A DNA stretch of 64,000 nucleotides from Lachnospiraceae bacterium (GTDB lineage: Bacteria > Bacillota > Clostridia > Lachnospirales > Lachnospiraceae). A model generated the notes under the pieces. That model had not been told where the DNA came from and did not search any database. It worked only from the letters and a program-made list of their open reading frames with translations. Both the position numbers and the translations under genes were made by a program. The stretch lies in contig CAJSZQ010000017.1 in NCBI GenBank assembly GCA_910574185.1, forward strand, positions 19,457 through 83,456, read 5' to 3'. Every line of letters begins with the position of its first letter. Within the stretch, counting starts at the first letter, position 1. This document shows positions 25,159 through 34,491 of this stretch, piece by piece.

Positions 25159-27759
25159 ATGAATAAAAACAGCAAAAGTATGAGACTTATGGCGGCAGGA
25201 ATGGTAGCGGTGATTACAGCGGGATTAGCGGGAACCTGTGATTACCAGAGGAATATGATTACAGCAAAAGCGGCGGAGATTGATACGAAAGAGCTTCAGG
25301 AAGCAGCTGAGAATGCGCTGAATACAGACAGCGAAGAGACCGGAAAGGCGGAAGAACAGGCTGCCAAAGAGGGCTCCGGCGAAGGAGAAGAACAGACCGC
25401 GGGGGAAGGGCAGGCAGTGAAAAAGGAAGAGTCCGTCTATGTGAAAGCGGATTCTGCCGGAAATGTTAAGAATATTACCGTTACGGAATGGATTAAGAAT
25501 CCCGGCAGCGGAAGCCTGTCCGATGTGTCGGAACTGGAGAACATTGAGAATATCAAGGGAGAAGAAACCTATGAGGTCTCTGGGGACGCGGGGCTTGACT
25601 GGCAGACGGAAGACAGCGACATCTACTATCAGGGAACAACCGGCAAAGAGTTTCCGGTAGGCGTTCAGATTGACTATAAGCTGGACGGCAAAGCTGTCAG
25701 CGCTAAGGATTTGAAAGGAAAAGACGGCAGGGTTGAAATTCACATCCGGTACAGCAACGATTCTAAGAGCGTGGCAGATATTGGGGGAGAGAAGGAAGAG
25801 CTGTTTACGCCGTTTACCATGATTACGGCTATGATGCTTCCCGCAGACGAATACCAGAATGTGGAGATTGACCATGGCAGGGTGATTTCCGACGCTGACA
25901 AAGCCATTGTGATAGGGCTTGGTTTTCCGGGAATCAATGAGAATTTAAAGCTTGCGGATGGAGATTTTGATTTTGCGCTTCCGGAGGAAGTGACCATTAC
26001 GGCGGATGTGAAGAATGCGTCCATAGGCCCCGCCATTACGGTCGCGTCTACTGATTTCCTTCAGGATTTGGATGTGGACGGGATGAATGATTTTGATGAC
26101 TTAAGCGATTCCATTGAGGATTTAAAGGATGCGACAAATCAGTTGGCGGAGGGCTCGAAGAAGGCGGCTGACGGGGCCGGAGAACTGAGCGGCGGGGCCG
26201 GGGAATTAAGTGCAGGTGCAGGAACGCTTGCGGCGGGAGCCGGAGAATTGAATAACGGTGCAGGAACGCTTGCAGAAGGGGCCGGAACACTGGCCGGCGG
26301 TGCGGGAAATCTTGCAAATGGAGCAAAGGAAGTTCACAGCGGAGCAGTGGCTCTGAAAGGTGGAGCCGGAGATCTTGCGACAGGAGCGGGGACGTTATGC
26401 AGCGGAGCCGAAGATGTTGCAAATGGAGCAAAGGAAGTCCATGGCGGAGCCGGGAACCTGAAGGATGGAATCGACACGCTGAACAGCAAATCCGGGGAAC
26501 TTATCGCTGGAGTCCAGTCCTTAAATGATGGGATTACCAGCTATACGCAGGGGGTTCAGCAGTTGAAAGACGGAATGGATGCTTCCAATATGGCTGCGGG
26601 AGCGGATGCGTTAAGAGACGGGGCGGCAAACTTAAGCGGCGGCGTGGCGCAGGTGGCCGGGGGAGTCGATGCGCTAAAGAACGGTTCTTCCCAGGCAGCG
26701 GCAGGAGCCGCGGGATTAAGAGACGCAGTGGGCGGTCTGGCGAATGCGGCAGCCGGTCTTTACGCAGAGTCTTATGCAGGCGATGTGGAATCCTATGTGG
26801 TATGCAGTAATCAGGCCGGGCTGGCGGATTACCTTGCCGGTTGCGGAATAGATCCGGATCAGGCGGCAGGGATTGCGGCGGGGATTGCCGGAAACGCCGG
26901 TTCTTATTTTGCCGCGGAAAACAACGGAATTGACGTGCATGCAGAGGTTGCCGGACAGGATGCGCTGAATGCGCAGATTGGAGCGCTTTATGCGGCGGCA
27001 GACGAGCTGGCGGCTGGCGTGGCGAATGTAGATGCGGGCCTTGGCAGCCTGCAGGGAGCAATACAGAGCCAGGGGCTGGTGGAAGGAAGCGAGGCGGTAG
27101 CAGCCGGGGCGCAGCAGCTAAGCGACGGAGTTCATGTGGTGCAGCAGGGGGTAGACAGCCTTCAGGCGTATAACAGCGCGTTGTCCGGCGGAGCGGCAGA
27201 GCTCTTACAGGGCGGGACCCAGCTTGCCGGAGGGGTCAGCCAGCTTGCAGACGGAGCGGCAGCTCTGAATGACGGCGCGGGAGCGCTGTCAGAAGGGGCA
27301 GGTACGCTTTCAGCGGGAGCAGGCACGCTTTCCGAGGGGGCGGGTACACTCTCAGCGGGGATGGCTACGCTCACAGCGGGAACGGGAGCGCTTTCTGAGG
27401 GAGCGGATACCCTTTCATCAGGAGCCGGCGCGGTTTCTGAGGGAGCGAATACACTTTTAGCGGGAACAACTGCGCTTTCCGAGGGAGCAGATACCCTTTC
27501 GGAGGGAAGCGGGACGCTTCTGGACGGTGCAAATGCGCTGGCGGAAGGCAACCGGACGCTTGCCGACGGAATGGCGGAGTACAAGAAAGAGGCAATTGAT
27601 AAACTGACAGACTTATTCGACGGAGACATTTCCAAAGTGAAGGACAGGTTAAAAGCAATGGCGGACCTTGGGAAAGATTATCAGTCCTTTGCCGGGATTT
27701 CTTCTGAAATGAATGGAACGACGAAGTTCATCATAGAGACGGAGGGCGTTGAAGAGTAG
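25159..27759 (+). CDS. Secreted X-X-X-Leu-X-X-Gly heptad-repeat protein
   Basis: An 866-residue protein with an N-terminal signal peptide (MRLMAAGMVAVITAGLAGTC) that may be lipidated at Cys. Residues ~40-90 are acidic and low-complexity, followed by a globular part to about residue 310. Two long blocks of seven-residue repeats of the form GAGxLxx (residues ~325-450 and ~690-810) flank a middle domain with three Cys (VVCSNQAGLADYLAGCGIDP). Such heptads also occur in YhgE/Pip-type proteins, but no C-terminal membrane segment is seen here. The protein is an external partner of the MMPL pump by position. Role unknown. The start is ATG 25159 behind GGGAGG; GTG 25156 is also in frame. Confidence 0.85.
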   Translation: MNKNSKSMRLMAAGMVAVITAGLAGTCDYQRNMITAKAAEIDTKELQEAAENALNTDSEETGKAEEQAAKEGSGEGEEQTAGEGQAVKKEESVYVKADSAGNVKNITVTEWIKNPGSGSLSDVSELENIENIKGEETYEVSGDAGLDWQTEDSDIYYQGTTGKEFPVGVQIDYKLDGKAVSAKDLKGKDGRVEIHIRYSNDSKSVADIGGEKEELFTPFTMITAMMLPADEYQNVEIDHGRVISDADKAIVIGLGFPGINENLKLADGDFDFALPEEVTITADVKNASIGPAITVASTDFLQDLDVDGMNDFDDLSDSIEDLKDATNQLAEGSKKAADGAGELSGGAGELSAGAGTLAAGAGELNNGAGTLAEGAGTLAGGAGNLANGAKEVHSGAVALKGGAGDLATGAGTLCSGAEDVANGAKEVHGGAGNLKDGIDTLNSKSGELIAGVQSLNDGITSYTQGVQQLKDGMDASNMAAGADALRDGAANLSGGVAQVAGGVDALKNGSSQAAAGAAGLRDAVGGLANAAAGLYAESYAGDVESYVVCSNQAGLADYLAGCGIDPDQAAGIAAGIAGNAGSYFAAENNGIDVHAEVAGQDALNAQIGALYAAADELAAGVANVDAGLGSLQGAIQSQGLVEGSEAVAAGAQQLSDGVHVVQQGVDSLQAYNSALSGGAAELLQGGTQLAGGVSQLADGAAALNDGAGALSEGAGTLSAGAGTLSEGAGTLSAGMATLTAGTGALSEGADTLSSGAGAVSEGANTLLAGTTALSEGADTLSEGSGTLLDGANALAEGNRTLADGMAEYKKEAIDKLTDLFDGDISKVKDRLKAMADLGKDYQSFAGISSEMNGTTKFIIETEGVEE

Positions 27760-27778
27760 ATTATAAGTTTACGCGTCG

Positions 27779-27815
27779 CCTGTTCTGCCCGGCGGCGCGT
27801 GAGCTGCAGAACAGG
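27779..27815. repeat. Hairpin with CCTGTTCTGC arms
   Basis: CCTGTTCTGC (27779-27788) and GCAGAACAGG (27806-27815) are perfect arms; the same core occurs in the arms of the element at 716-941. It lies just before the terminator at 27841. Confidence 0.45.
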
Positions 27816-27840
27816 TTTTAACGGCGCAAAAAGTAAGAAA

Positions 27841-27877
27841 AAGCAGGAAATCATATGGAGGGTTTCCTGCTTTTTTG
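27841..27877 (+). terminator. Rho-independent terminator of the MMPL operon
   Basis: AAGCAGGAAA (27841-27850) and TTTCCTGCTT (27863-27872) form a perfect 10-bp stem, followed by TTTTGTTA. Confidence 0.85.
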
Positions 27878-27921
27878 TTATACTAAAAAACAGAGATTAT
27901 TTAAGGCGAGGCGGGAAGGCT

Positions 27922-28674
27922 ATGGAAGCATATACGGGTTTTGCAGAGGTGTATGATATTTTTATGGACAATGTACCCTATGAAGAATGGGCGGAATATT
28001 TGCGTGGGATTCTGAAAGAGTATGGGATTGTGGAGGGGCTGGCGCTGGAGCTTGGCTGTGGAACCGGGAATCTTACTACGAGACTGGCAGAGAAAGGCTA
28101 CGATATGATAGGTGTGGACGGCTCGGCTGAGATGCTTCAGATTGCCCTGGATAAGAAGAATGAGACGGGATATGATATCTTATATCTGCTTCAGGATATG
28201 AGGGAGTTTGAGCTTTACGGTACGGTCCGGGCTGTGGTGAGCGTTTGCGACAGCGTGAACTATATCACTGAACCGGAGGAATTAGGCCGGGTATTTAGCC
28301 TGGTAAATAATTATCTGGATGCGTCTGGAATCTTTGTATTTGATTTTAATACGGAATATAAATATCGGGAAGTTCTGGGGAATCAGACGATTGCGGAGGA
28401 CCGGGAAGAAAGCAGTTTTATCTGGGAGAATTATTATGATGAAGAGCAGAGAGTCAACGAATATGAGCTGACGCTTTTTATAAGGGAAGAGGACGGCAGG
28501 TACGGGAAATATCAGGAGACGCATTTTCAGAGAGCATATACGCTGGAGGAAATTAAGATGCTGATTGAGCAATCGGGACTGGAATACGTAACCGCATATG
28601 ACGCCTATACGAGGAATCCTCCCGGCGGGCGAAGCGAACGGATTAGCGTTGTAGCGAGAGAGCGGGGGAAATAG
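27922..28674 (+). CDS. Class I SAM-dependent methyltransferase
   Basis: A 250-residue cytoplasmic methyltransferase with a Rossmann-type fold. Motif I is ALELGCGTGNLTTRLA near residue 45, the acidic end of beta-2 is IGVDGSAEML, and the post-motif segment is VVSVCDSVNYI. This UbiE/COQ5-like group is common in Firmicutes with unassigned substrates. The open frame reaches back to 27799 through the terminator, but GGGAAGG lies just before ATG 27922. The Hsp33 gene follows with its own promoter. Confidence 0.85.
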   Translation: MEAYTGFAEVYDIFMDNVPYEEWAEYLRGILKEYGIVEGLALELGCGTGNLTTRLAEKGYDMIGVDGSAEMLQIALDKKNETGYDILYLLQDMREFELYGTVRAVVSVCDSVNYITEPEELGRVFSLVNNYLDASGIFVFDFNTEYKYREVLGNQTIAEDREESSFIWENYYDEEQRVNEYELTLFIREEDGRYGKYQETHFQRAYTLEEIKMLIEQSGLEYVTAYDAYTRNPPGGRSERISVVARERGK

Positions 28675-28699
28675 CAGACGAAGTAACATTCCGAGCAAG

Positions 28700-28728
28700 T
28701 TGTACTTTTGGGGAAAAAGAGATATAAT
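28700..28728 (+). promoter_or_regulatory. Promoter of hslO
   Basis: TTGTAC (28700-28705) and TATAAT (28723-28728) are separated by 17 bases, 55 bases before the hslO start. Confidence 0.65.
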
Positions 28729-28782
28729 AGGGCAGAGGCGGGGTTTTTGACTATATATTATGATAGAAAGGATACAAGATAG

Positions 28783-29661
28783 ATGAAGGATTATATTGTA
28801 AGAGGCGTGGCGGCGGACAGTCAGATTCGTGTCTTCGCGGCATGTACAACGGCGGTTGTCGAGGAGGCGAGGAAACGCCATAATACCAGTCCTACGGCTA
28901 CCGTAGCGCTGGGGCAGCTGATGACGGCGGGAACCATGATGGGCGCTATGATGAAGAATGATACGGATATTCTTACTCTTCAGATTCGGGGAGACGGACC
29001 CATCGGGGGAATTACGGTTACTGCGGATAATCAGGGGAATGTGAAGGGCTATGTGTTTCACCCGGAGGCAGTAGTTCCGGCGAAGAATGGTAAAATTAAT
29101 GTAGCGGATGCTCTGGGAATTGGTTTGCTGAATGTGATTAAGGATATGGGGTTAAAGGAGCCTTATGTTGGACAGACCATTTTAGAGACCAGCGAGATTG
29201 CACAGGATTTAACCTATTATTATATGAATTCGGAGCAGATACCTTCATCCGTAGGTCTTGGGGTCCTGATGGAGAAAGACAATACGGTCAAATGTGCCGG
29301 AGGATTCATCATACAGCTTATGCCTTTTGCAGAGGATGCAGTGATTGATAAGCTGGAGGAGAATCTAAAGGGAGTGAAATCTGTTACAGAGCTTCTGGCC
29401 CAGGGACATACGCCAGAGATGATTCTGGATGCGCTTCTCGGCAATCTGGGGCTTGAGATTACGGATACACTGCCGGCGAGATTTTATTGTAATTGTTCCA
29501 AGGAGCGTGTGGAGAAGGCAGTTGTGAGTATTGGCGGGGAAGAGATTCAGAAAATGATTGATGACGGCGAGGATATTGAGGTGAAATGCCATTTCTGTAA
29601 TACGGCGTATCAGTATACCATAGCGGAATTACAGAGTATTTTGAAGAGAAGTAAGGAATAA
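28783..29661 (+). CDS. hslO: Hsp33 redox-regulated molecular chaperone
   Basis: A 292-residue cytoplasmic chaperone that becomes active on oxidation. The N-terminal domain begins DYIVRGVAADSQIRVFAACT and contains GDGPIGGITVTADNQG. The C-terminal redox switch has the four zinc-binding cysteines as CNC and CHFC, in FYCNCSKERVEKA and VKCHFCNTAYQY. Length and both motifs are complete. It lies between the methyltransferase and NAD synthetase genes and is likely monocistronic. Confidence 0.95.
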   Translation: MKDYIVRGVAADSQIRVFAACTTAVVEEARKRHNTSPTATVALGQLMTAGTMMGAMMKNDTDILTLQIRGDGPIGGITVTADNQGNVKGYVFHPEAVVPAKNGKINVADALGIGLLNVIKDMGLKEPYVGQTILETSEIAQDLTYYYMNSEQIPSSVGLGVLMEKDNTVKCAGGFIIQLMPFAEDAVIDKLEENLKGVKSVTELLAQGHTPEMILDALLGNLGLEITDTLPARFYCNCSKERVEKAVVSIGGEEIQKMIDDGEDIEVKCHFCNTAYQYTIAELQSILKRSKE

Positions 29662-29779
29662 TTTTTAACTATGTTATATAAAATCATCGTCGAAAAGACG
29701 GGGAGTTTTAGCCTGGAACAGCAGAATTAGGGATACTGCCGGAAATGTATTTCTGGCGGACGAGGAGGAAAAAGAAGAT

Positions 29780-31714
29780 ATGAAGCATGGATTTGTAAAG
29801 GTAGCGGCAGCGACACCGGACATCCGGGTAGCAGATGTGGCGTTTAACAAAGAGCAGATATGCCAGATGATAGATGAGGCAGTTTCTAATGGGGCTAAGG
29901 TGGTAGTATTTCCGGAGTTGTGTATTACCGGATATACTTGTGGCGATTTGTTTACGCAGGAGGCGCTTTTAGCGCATGCCAGAGAGGCATTATTTGAGAT
30001 TGCAGCGCATACAAAAGAAAAGGACGCGCTGATTTTCGTGGGAGCGCCTCTTTCCGTAGAAGGAGAACTCTATAATGTAGCGGCCGCGATGAACAGAGGG
30101 CGTATTCTGGGGTTGGTTACGAAGACATTTTTGCCGAATTACGGAGAATTTTATGAGATGAGGCAGTTTAGAGAAGGCCCGGAAATTGCAAGGAGGATTC
30201 GGCTTTTAGACGAATGGATACCCTTTGGCCCGCAGATTATCTTTGAGGCGAAGAATATGGAGAATCTGGTGGTAGCGGCGGAAATCTGCGAAGACGTATG
30301 GTCGCCTGTTCCGCCAAGCATTCAGGCGGCGAGAGAGGGAGCGACGGTTATCGTCAACTGCTCCGCAAGTGATGAGACGATTGGTAAGGATGTCTACAGG
30401 GAAAGTCTTATAGGAGGTCAGTCGGCGAGGCTGATTGCGGGATACATCTATGCCAATGCAGGGGAAGGCGAATCAACAACGGATTTGGTATTCGGCGGCC
30501 ATAACATGATTGCAGAGAACGGTACGATTCTGGCAGTGAGTAAACGGTTTGAGAATGGGATTATCTATTCAGAGCTGGATGTGAACCGTCTTGCCAGTGA
30601 AAGAAGGAAAAATACTACGTTTAAGATGTCTGATGGACGCTCGCTTATCAGGACTGTTTTTGAAATTGAACTTACGCCAACGAGGCTTACAAGGCGATTT
30701 GACTCCCGTCCCTTTGTACCGGATGAGGAGACGGAGCGCACAAAGCGATGCGAAGAAATTTTGACTATTCAGGCAATGGGACTTAAGAAAAGACTGATGC
30801 ATGCAAATGCGAAAAGCGCGGTAGTAGGTATTTCAGGAGGATTAGATTCTACGCTGGCGCTTCTGGTGACGGCGAAAGCATTTGACGCTCTGGGACTTGA
30901 CAGAAAGCAGATTCTTGCGGTGACCATGCCCTGTTTCGGCACCACTGACCGGACTTATAACAATGCCTGCAAGATGTCGCTGTCTCTGGGAGCAGAGCTT
31001 CGGGAGGTGCCGATTAAGGATGCGGTGACACAGCATTTCAAAGACATCGGCCATGACCCGGAAGACCACAGCGTAGCCTATGAGAACAGTCAGGCAAGGG
31101 AGCGGACGCAGGTGATTATGGACATTGCTAATGAGAAAGGCGGTCTGGTAATCGGAACCGGTGATATGTCGGAGCTGGCGCTTGGCTGGGCGACTTATAA
31201 CGGGGACCATATGTCTATGTATGGGGTCAACGCTTCCGTCCCCAAAACCCTGGTAAGGCATCTGGTGCGTTACTATGCGGACACAACCAAAGATGAGGAG
31301 CTGAAAGCTGTGCTTTACGACGTGCTGGATACGCCGGTGAGTCCGGAGCTTCTGCCGCCGAAGGACGGCAAGATTGCCCAGAAGACAGAGGATTTGGTGG
31401 GTCCCTATGAGCTGCATGATTTCTTTCTTTATTATTTCCTTCGCTTTGGCTATGCGCCCAGTAAAATTTACCGGATTGCCCGGTATGCGTTTGACGGGGA
31501 ATACGAAGACGCGGTGATTTATCAGTGGCTCCGCACGTTCTGCCGGAGGTTCTTTAGTCAGCAGTTTAAGCGGTCCTGCCTGCCGGACGGACCGAAAGTG
31601 GGGACGGTTGCTTTATCGCCGAGAGGAGACTGGCGGATGCCGAGCGACGCGTGTGCGGCAAGCTGGATGAGAGACCTTGAGGCAGTTAAGCCGGAGATTA
31701 GCGAAGTTATATGA
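29780..31714 (+). CDS. nadE: Glutamine-dependent NAD(+) synthetase
   Basis: A 644-residue two-domain enzyme that makes NAD from deamido-NAD, ATP and glutamine. The N-terminal nitrilase-type glutaminase domain has the catalytic Glu in VVFPELCITGY, Lys in TKTFLPNYGEFYE and Cys in AAEICEDVW. The C-terminal synthetase domain carries the PP-loop GISGGLDSTLAL near residue 350. The full length agrees with bacterial glutamine-dependent forms, so ammonia from another source is not required. GAGGAGG lies upstream of ATG 29780. Confidence 0.95.
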   Translation: MKHGFVKVAAATPDIRVADVAFNKEQICQMIDEAVSNGAKVVVFPELCITGYTCGDLFTQEALLAHAREALFEIAAHTKEKDALIFVGAPLSVEGELYNVAAAMNRGRILGLVTKTFLPNYGEFYEMRQFREGPEIARRIRLLDEWIPFGPQIIFEAKNMENLVVAAEICEDVWSPVPPSIQAAREGATVIVNCSASDETIGKDVYRESLIGGQSARLIAGYIYANAGEGESTTDLVFGGHNMIAENGTILAVSKRFENGIIYSELDVNRLASERRKNTTFKMSDGRSLIRTVFEIELTPTRLTRRFDSRPFVPDEETERTKRCEEILTIQAMGLKKRLMHANAKSAVVGISGGLDSTLALLVTAKAFDALGLDRKQILAVTMPCFGTTDRTYNNACKMSLSLGAELREVPIKDAVTQHFKDIGHDPEDHSVAYENSQARERTQVIMDIANEKGGLVIGTGDMSELALGWATYNGDHMSMYGVNASVPKTLVRHLVRYYADTTKDEELKAVLYDVLDTPVSPELLPPKDGKIAQKTEDLVGPYELHDFFLYYFLRFGYAPSKIYRIARYAFDGEYEDAVIYQWLRTFCRRFFSQQFKRSCLPDGPKVGTVALSPRGDWRMPSDACAASWMRDLEAVKPEISEVI

Positions 31715-31798
31715 TGCGTCTGGCAGATATTGCCGCCGGATTTGCAGACGGAGTGCGGAGATAGAGATTGGAGAAGGAATAGAAAAGGAGAATCTGAT

Positions 31799-32209
31799 AT
31801 GGGTAAATTAGCGGATTGTGCAGTTCATAAATTTACAGAGAAGAGATATAATTGCTGCCAGGCAGTGATTTGCGCGGTTTGCGAGGAATATGGGGTAGCG
31901 GAACTGGATGCGTTCAAGATGACGGAAGGCTTTGGCGCGGGCATGGGCGGCTTAGGGGATACCTGCGGGGCGGTGACCGGTCTGTTCCTTTCCCTGAGCC
32001 TTGCCAACAGCGCGGGGGACATGGAGAAACCCAGAGAGACGAAGATGGATACCTATAAGAAAGTCCGCGCGGCGGCGGAGGCGTTTAAGGAGAAACACGA
32101 ATCTTTGTACTGCAGGGATATTCCCAAAGAAAAAGGGGAGCAGCCGCTCCCCAGTTGCATCAGATGTGTGAGGGACGCGGCTGAGATTGCGGAGAAGATG
32201 CTGGCATAA
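31799..32209 (+). CDS. C_GCAxxG_C_C family protein
   Basis: A 136-residue protein of the Cys-rich C_GCAxxG_C_C family (putative redox-active protein). The pattern is visible as NCCQAVICAVCEEYG, then GGLGDTCGAVTGLFLSLSL, and C-terminal YCRDIP and SCIRCVRDA. The spaced cysteines suggest metal or disulfide chemistry; no activity is established. The start is ATG 31799, with AAAAGGAG 8 bases upstream; the frame opens at 31730. It is 84 bases after nadE and may share its transcript. Confidence 0.85.
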   Translation: MGKLADCAVHKFTEKRYNCCQAVICAVCEEYGVAELDAFKMTEGFGAGMGGLGDTCGAVTGLFLSLSLANSAGDMEKPRETKMDTYKKVRAAAEAFKEKHESLYCRDIPKEKGEQPLPSCIRCVRDAAEIAEKMLA

Positions 32210-32274
32210 TTAGTAAAGAATGCTTATTTGTTTTACTCCTATTTTGCAGATGATGCGATATGGGAGCATGAAAA

Positions 32275-32406
32275 ATGATTGAAATCAAAGCGGGTATCAT
32301 AAATTCGGCCGGAACCACTGCGCCGGAAATCAAATCTACATTTTCTGACATTTGGCAATACTATTTTGAGCCGCTCTGGAGCAGTGTTTTGAGAAGTAGA
32401 AAATGA
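32275..32406 (+). other. Possible 43-codon small ORF in a convergent gap
   Basis: ATG 32275 has GGGAG 8 bases upstream and the frame encodes MIEIKAGIINSAGTTAPEIK... ending VLRSRK. No family is recognised. It could be a real small protein or a remnant; the surrounding 32210-32483 holds nothing else recognisable except a GC-rich stretch near 32430-32470. Confidence 0.25.
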
Positions 32407-32483
32407 TTGGTATATATCAAGGGCACGCCGTAATACATGCCCCGTCGAGGCGGGCAGACTTCGTCCGCTAAGGGATGGAAGTT

Positions 32484-32530
32484 AATAAAAAGGGGAGCCT
32501 TGCAGCTATATAAGGCTGCAGGACTCCCTT
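32484..32530 (-). terminator. Rho-independent terminator of pgi
   Basis: The arms 32490-32506 and 32515-32530 form a long GC-rich stem with one bulge; read on the minus strand it is followed by CTTTTTATT. It lies just past the pgi stop. Confidence 0.8.
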
Positions 32531-32549
32531 AATTAGTTCTTTTACAGTT

Positions 32550-34133
32550 TTATATATCTAACAAATCGCTGAATGCCTTCAAGGCTCCGTCCGTATCATG
32601 TGCAAGTACGCGTTTTGCCAGAACCTTGCCAAGCTGAACGCCTTCCTGGTCGAAACTGTTTACATTCCATAAAAATCCCTGGAACATAATCTTATTCTCA
32701 AAGTGAGCCAGCAGCGCGCCCAGAGATTCCGGCGTTAACTGGTCGCCGATGATGATGCTGGAAGGACGTCCGCCCTCAAACCGCTTGTTTGGATTCTCGT
32801 CGTCTTTGCCACAGGCAAATGCGATAATCTGCGCCGCTACATTGGCGCATAATTTGGCCTGGCTGGTACTTCCTTCAATCACTACGTCCATGCCAATCTG
32901 GCTGTTTTTAAAGCCTACGAACTGCAGTGGAACGATATCGGTTCCCTGATGCAGTAACTGATAGAAAGAATGCTGTCCGTTGGTGCCCGGTTCTCCGAAG
33001 ATGATTGGTCCGGTCACATAATCCACCGGTTCCCCGAAGCGGTTGACAGACTTGCCGTTCGACTCCATGTCGCACTGTTGTAAATGTGCAGGGAAGCGGC
33101 TTAATGCCTGAGAGTACGGCAGAACTGCTGTGCAGGGATAACCCTGGACGTTACGCTCATAAAGACCAATCAGTGCGTCTAACATATCTGGGTTTTTCAG
33201 GATATCCGTATTTGCTGCAAGTTTGTCTTCCTCGGCAGCGCCTGCAAGAATTCTTGCAAATATGTCCGGTCCGAATGCCAGCGACAGAACGACTCCTCCC
33301 ACAGCAGAGGAAGAAGAATAACGTCCGCCAATGAAGTCGTCCATAAATACTGCTGCCAGATAATCGTCGCTCTTAGCCAGAGGAGAAGTCTCGCTTGTAA
33401 CCGCAAGCATATGTCTGGACGGGTCTAAGCCGGCCTTTTTTAACGCATCTTTTACAAAAGATTCGTTGGTAAGCGTCTCAAGCGTCGTTCCTGATTTGGA
33501 GACTACGATGAACAGGGAGCGGGAAACGTCGATGGATTTTAAAACAGCCGCCGCGTCATCCGGGTCAACGTTGCTGATAAATTTGGCTTCCATCTTCAGC
33601 GCGTCGTTTTCTCTCGCCCAGTTTTCCAGAGCAATATACAAAGCGCGGGGACCAAGGTCGCTTCCGCCGATACCAATCTGAACGACGGTGGTGAATTTCT
33701 CGCCTGCGGCATTCGTAATCTCGCCTGCGTGGACTTTGTTTGCAAAATCCGCGGCCTTTTTCTGCTGTGAAACATAGAACTCACGCTTGTCTGCGCCGTC
33801 GACGATAACTGCGTCGCCCATCTGTCTGCGGGCTAAGTGATGGAGCACCAGACGCTTTTCACCGGTGTTGATGACTGCTCCGTTGTATAATTCTTTAAAC
33901 TTATCTGCAAGCTGCTGTTCTTCGGCCAGTTCAGCAAGTACTTTTAAGATTTCCTCGTCCACTTCCTTTGCGGCATAGTTGAAGCTTAAGCCTGCCGCCA
34001 TAGGCGCGCTGTAGCGGGCCACACGATCGGCTCCCCCATCGCCGGACATTGCGTCGGCAACGCTGACGTGATTTTTCAAACCTGCAAGCTTTTTATAGGA
34101 TGCCAGAGTGTCAAGATTATTCCATGTTACCAT
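32550..34133 (-). CDS. pgi: Glucose-6-phosphate isomerase
   Basis: A 527-residue glycolytic enzyme converting glucose 6-phosphate to fructose 6-phosphate. Two SIS-type sugar isomerase domains are visible: QIGIGGSDLGPRALYIALE, then VVSKSGTTLETL and GGRYSSSSAVG, and the C-terminal INSFDQEGVQLGK-like NVNSFDQEGVQLGKVLAKR. The active-site Glu is in FGEPGTNGQHSFYQLLHQG. The frame opens 33 codons earlier, but AAGGAGG precedes ATG 34133 and the promoter lies within that extension. It is monocistronic with its own terminator. The sugar locus at 5-16 kb would feed this step after phosphoglucomutase. Confidence 0.95.
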   Translation of the reverse strand: MVTWNNLDTLASYKKLAGLKNHVSVADAMSGDGGADRVARYSAPMAAGLSFNYAAKEVDEEILKVLAELAEEQQLADKFKELYNGAVINTGEKRLVLHHLARRQMGDAVIVDGADKREFYVSQQKKAADFANKVHAGEITNAAGEKFTTVVQIGIGGSDLGPRALYIALENWARENDALKMEAKFISNVDPDDAAAVLKSIDVSRSLFIVVSKSGTTLETLTNESFVKDALKKAGLDPSRHMLAVTSETSPLAKSDDYLAAVFMDDFIGGRYSSSSAVGGVVLSLAFGPDIFARILAGAAEEDKLAANTDILKNPDMLDALIGLYERNVQGYPCTAVLPYSQALSRFPAHLQQCDMESNGKSVNRFGEPVDYVTGPIIFGEPGTNGQHSFYQLLHQGTDIVPLQFVGFKNSQIGMDVVIEGSTSQAKLCANVAAQIIAFACGKDDENPNKRFEGGRPSSIIIGDQLTPESLGALLAHFENKIMFQGFLWNVNSFDQEGVQLGKVLAKRVLAHDTDGALKAFSDLLDI

Positions 34134-34191
34134 AGTTTCATTCCTCCTTAAATGAACGCCAATGATACATTGGCAAAATATGTATGAATTA

Positions 34192-34220
34192 ATTGTACTA
34201 AAGAATAGGTTCAATTTCAA
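34192..34220 (-). promoter_or_regulatory. Promoter of pgi
   Basis: On the minus strand TTGAAA (34220-34215) and TACAAT (34197-34192) are 17 bases apart. The leader contains a perfect small dyad GCCAATG/CATTGGC at 34158-34174. Confidence 0.7.
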
Positions 34221-34264
34221 GTTGTAGTTCACAAGCTTTGTTTCATATGCCAGAGTTTAGTCAC

Positions 34265-34332
34265 TGTTCACATGTTGCCTGCCGGACGCGGATTGAATCA
34301 GGAGCATGTCTCTAAACAGACGGAGTGAACAA
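34265..34332. repeat. Palindromic intergenic element, copy of 44240-44333
   Basis: TGTTCAC (34265-34271) and GTGAACA (34325-34331) flank a core with about 35 bases almost identical to the element at 44240, from GCCTGCCGGACGCGGATTG to GTCTCT. The rest of the pgi-kinase gap (34334-34491) holds a possible promoter for the kinase (TTGTAG 34373, TATAAA 34397). Confidence 0.65.
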
Positions 34333-34491
34333 TAACCGTACAGGAAACGCGTATGAATAGTAGTCAAAGATATTGTAGACTTTTCAGGCAATATGATATA
34401 AAATTATTTATAGTTGGGCTTTTGAAGTCCGCTGAGGGAATCGTATCGAACGATTTTCCGGGATAAAAGGTTAAGGTTTGGGGTGTGAAAA

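Noticed and set aside
26534..27061. Long minus-strand frames opposite the heptad-repeat gene
   Set aside because: Pro/Arg/Leu-rich complements of a low-complexity gene, typical shadow frames.
26160..27560. Dense short tandem repeats that could be taken for a repeat array or CRISPR-like region
   Set aside because: They encode in-frame GAGxLxx heptads of the 866-residue protein; unit length is 21 bases with no unique spacers.
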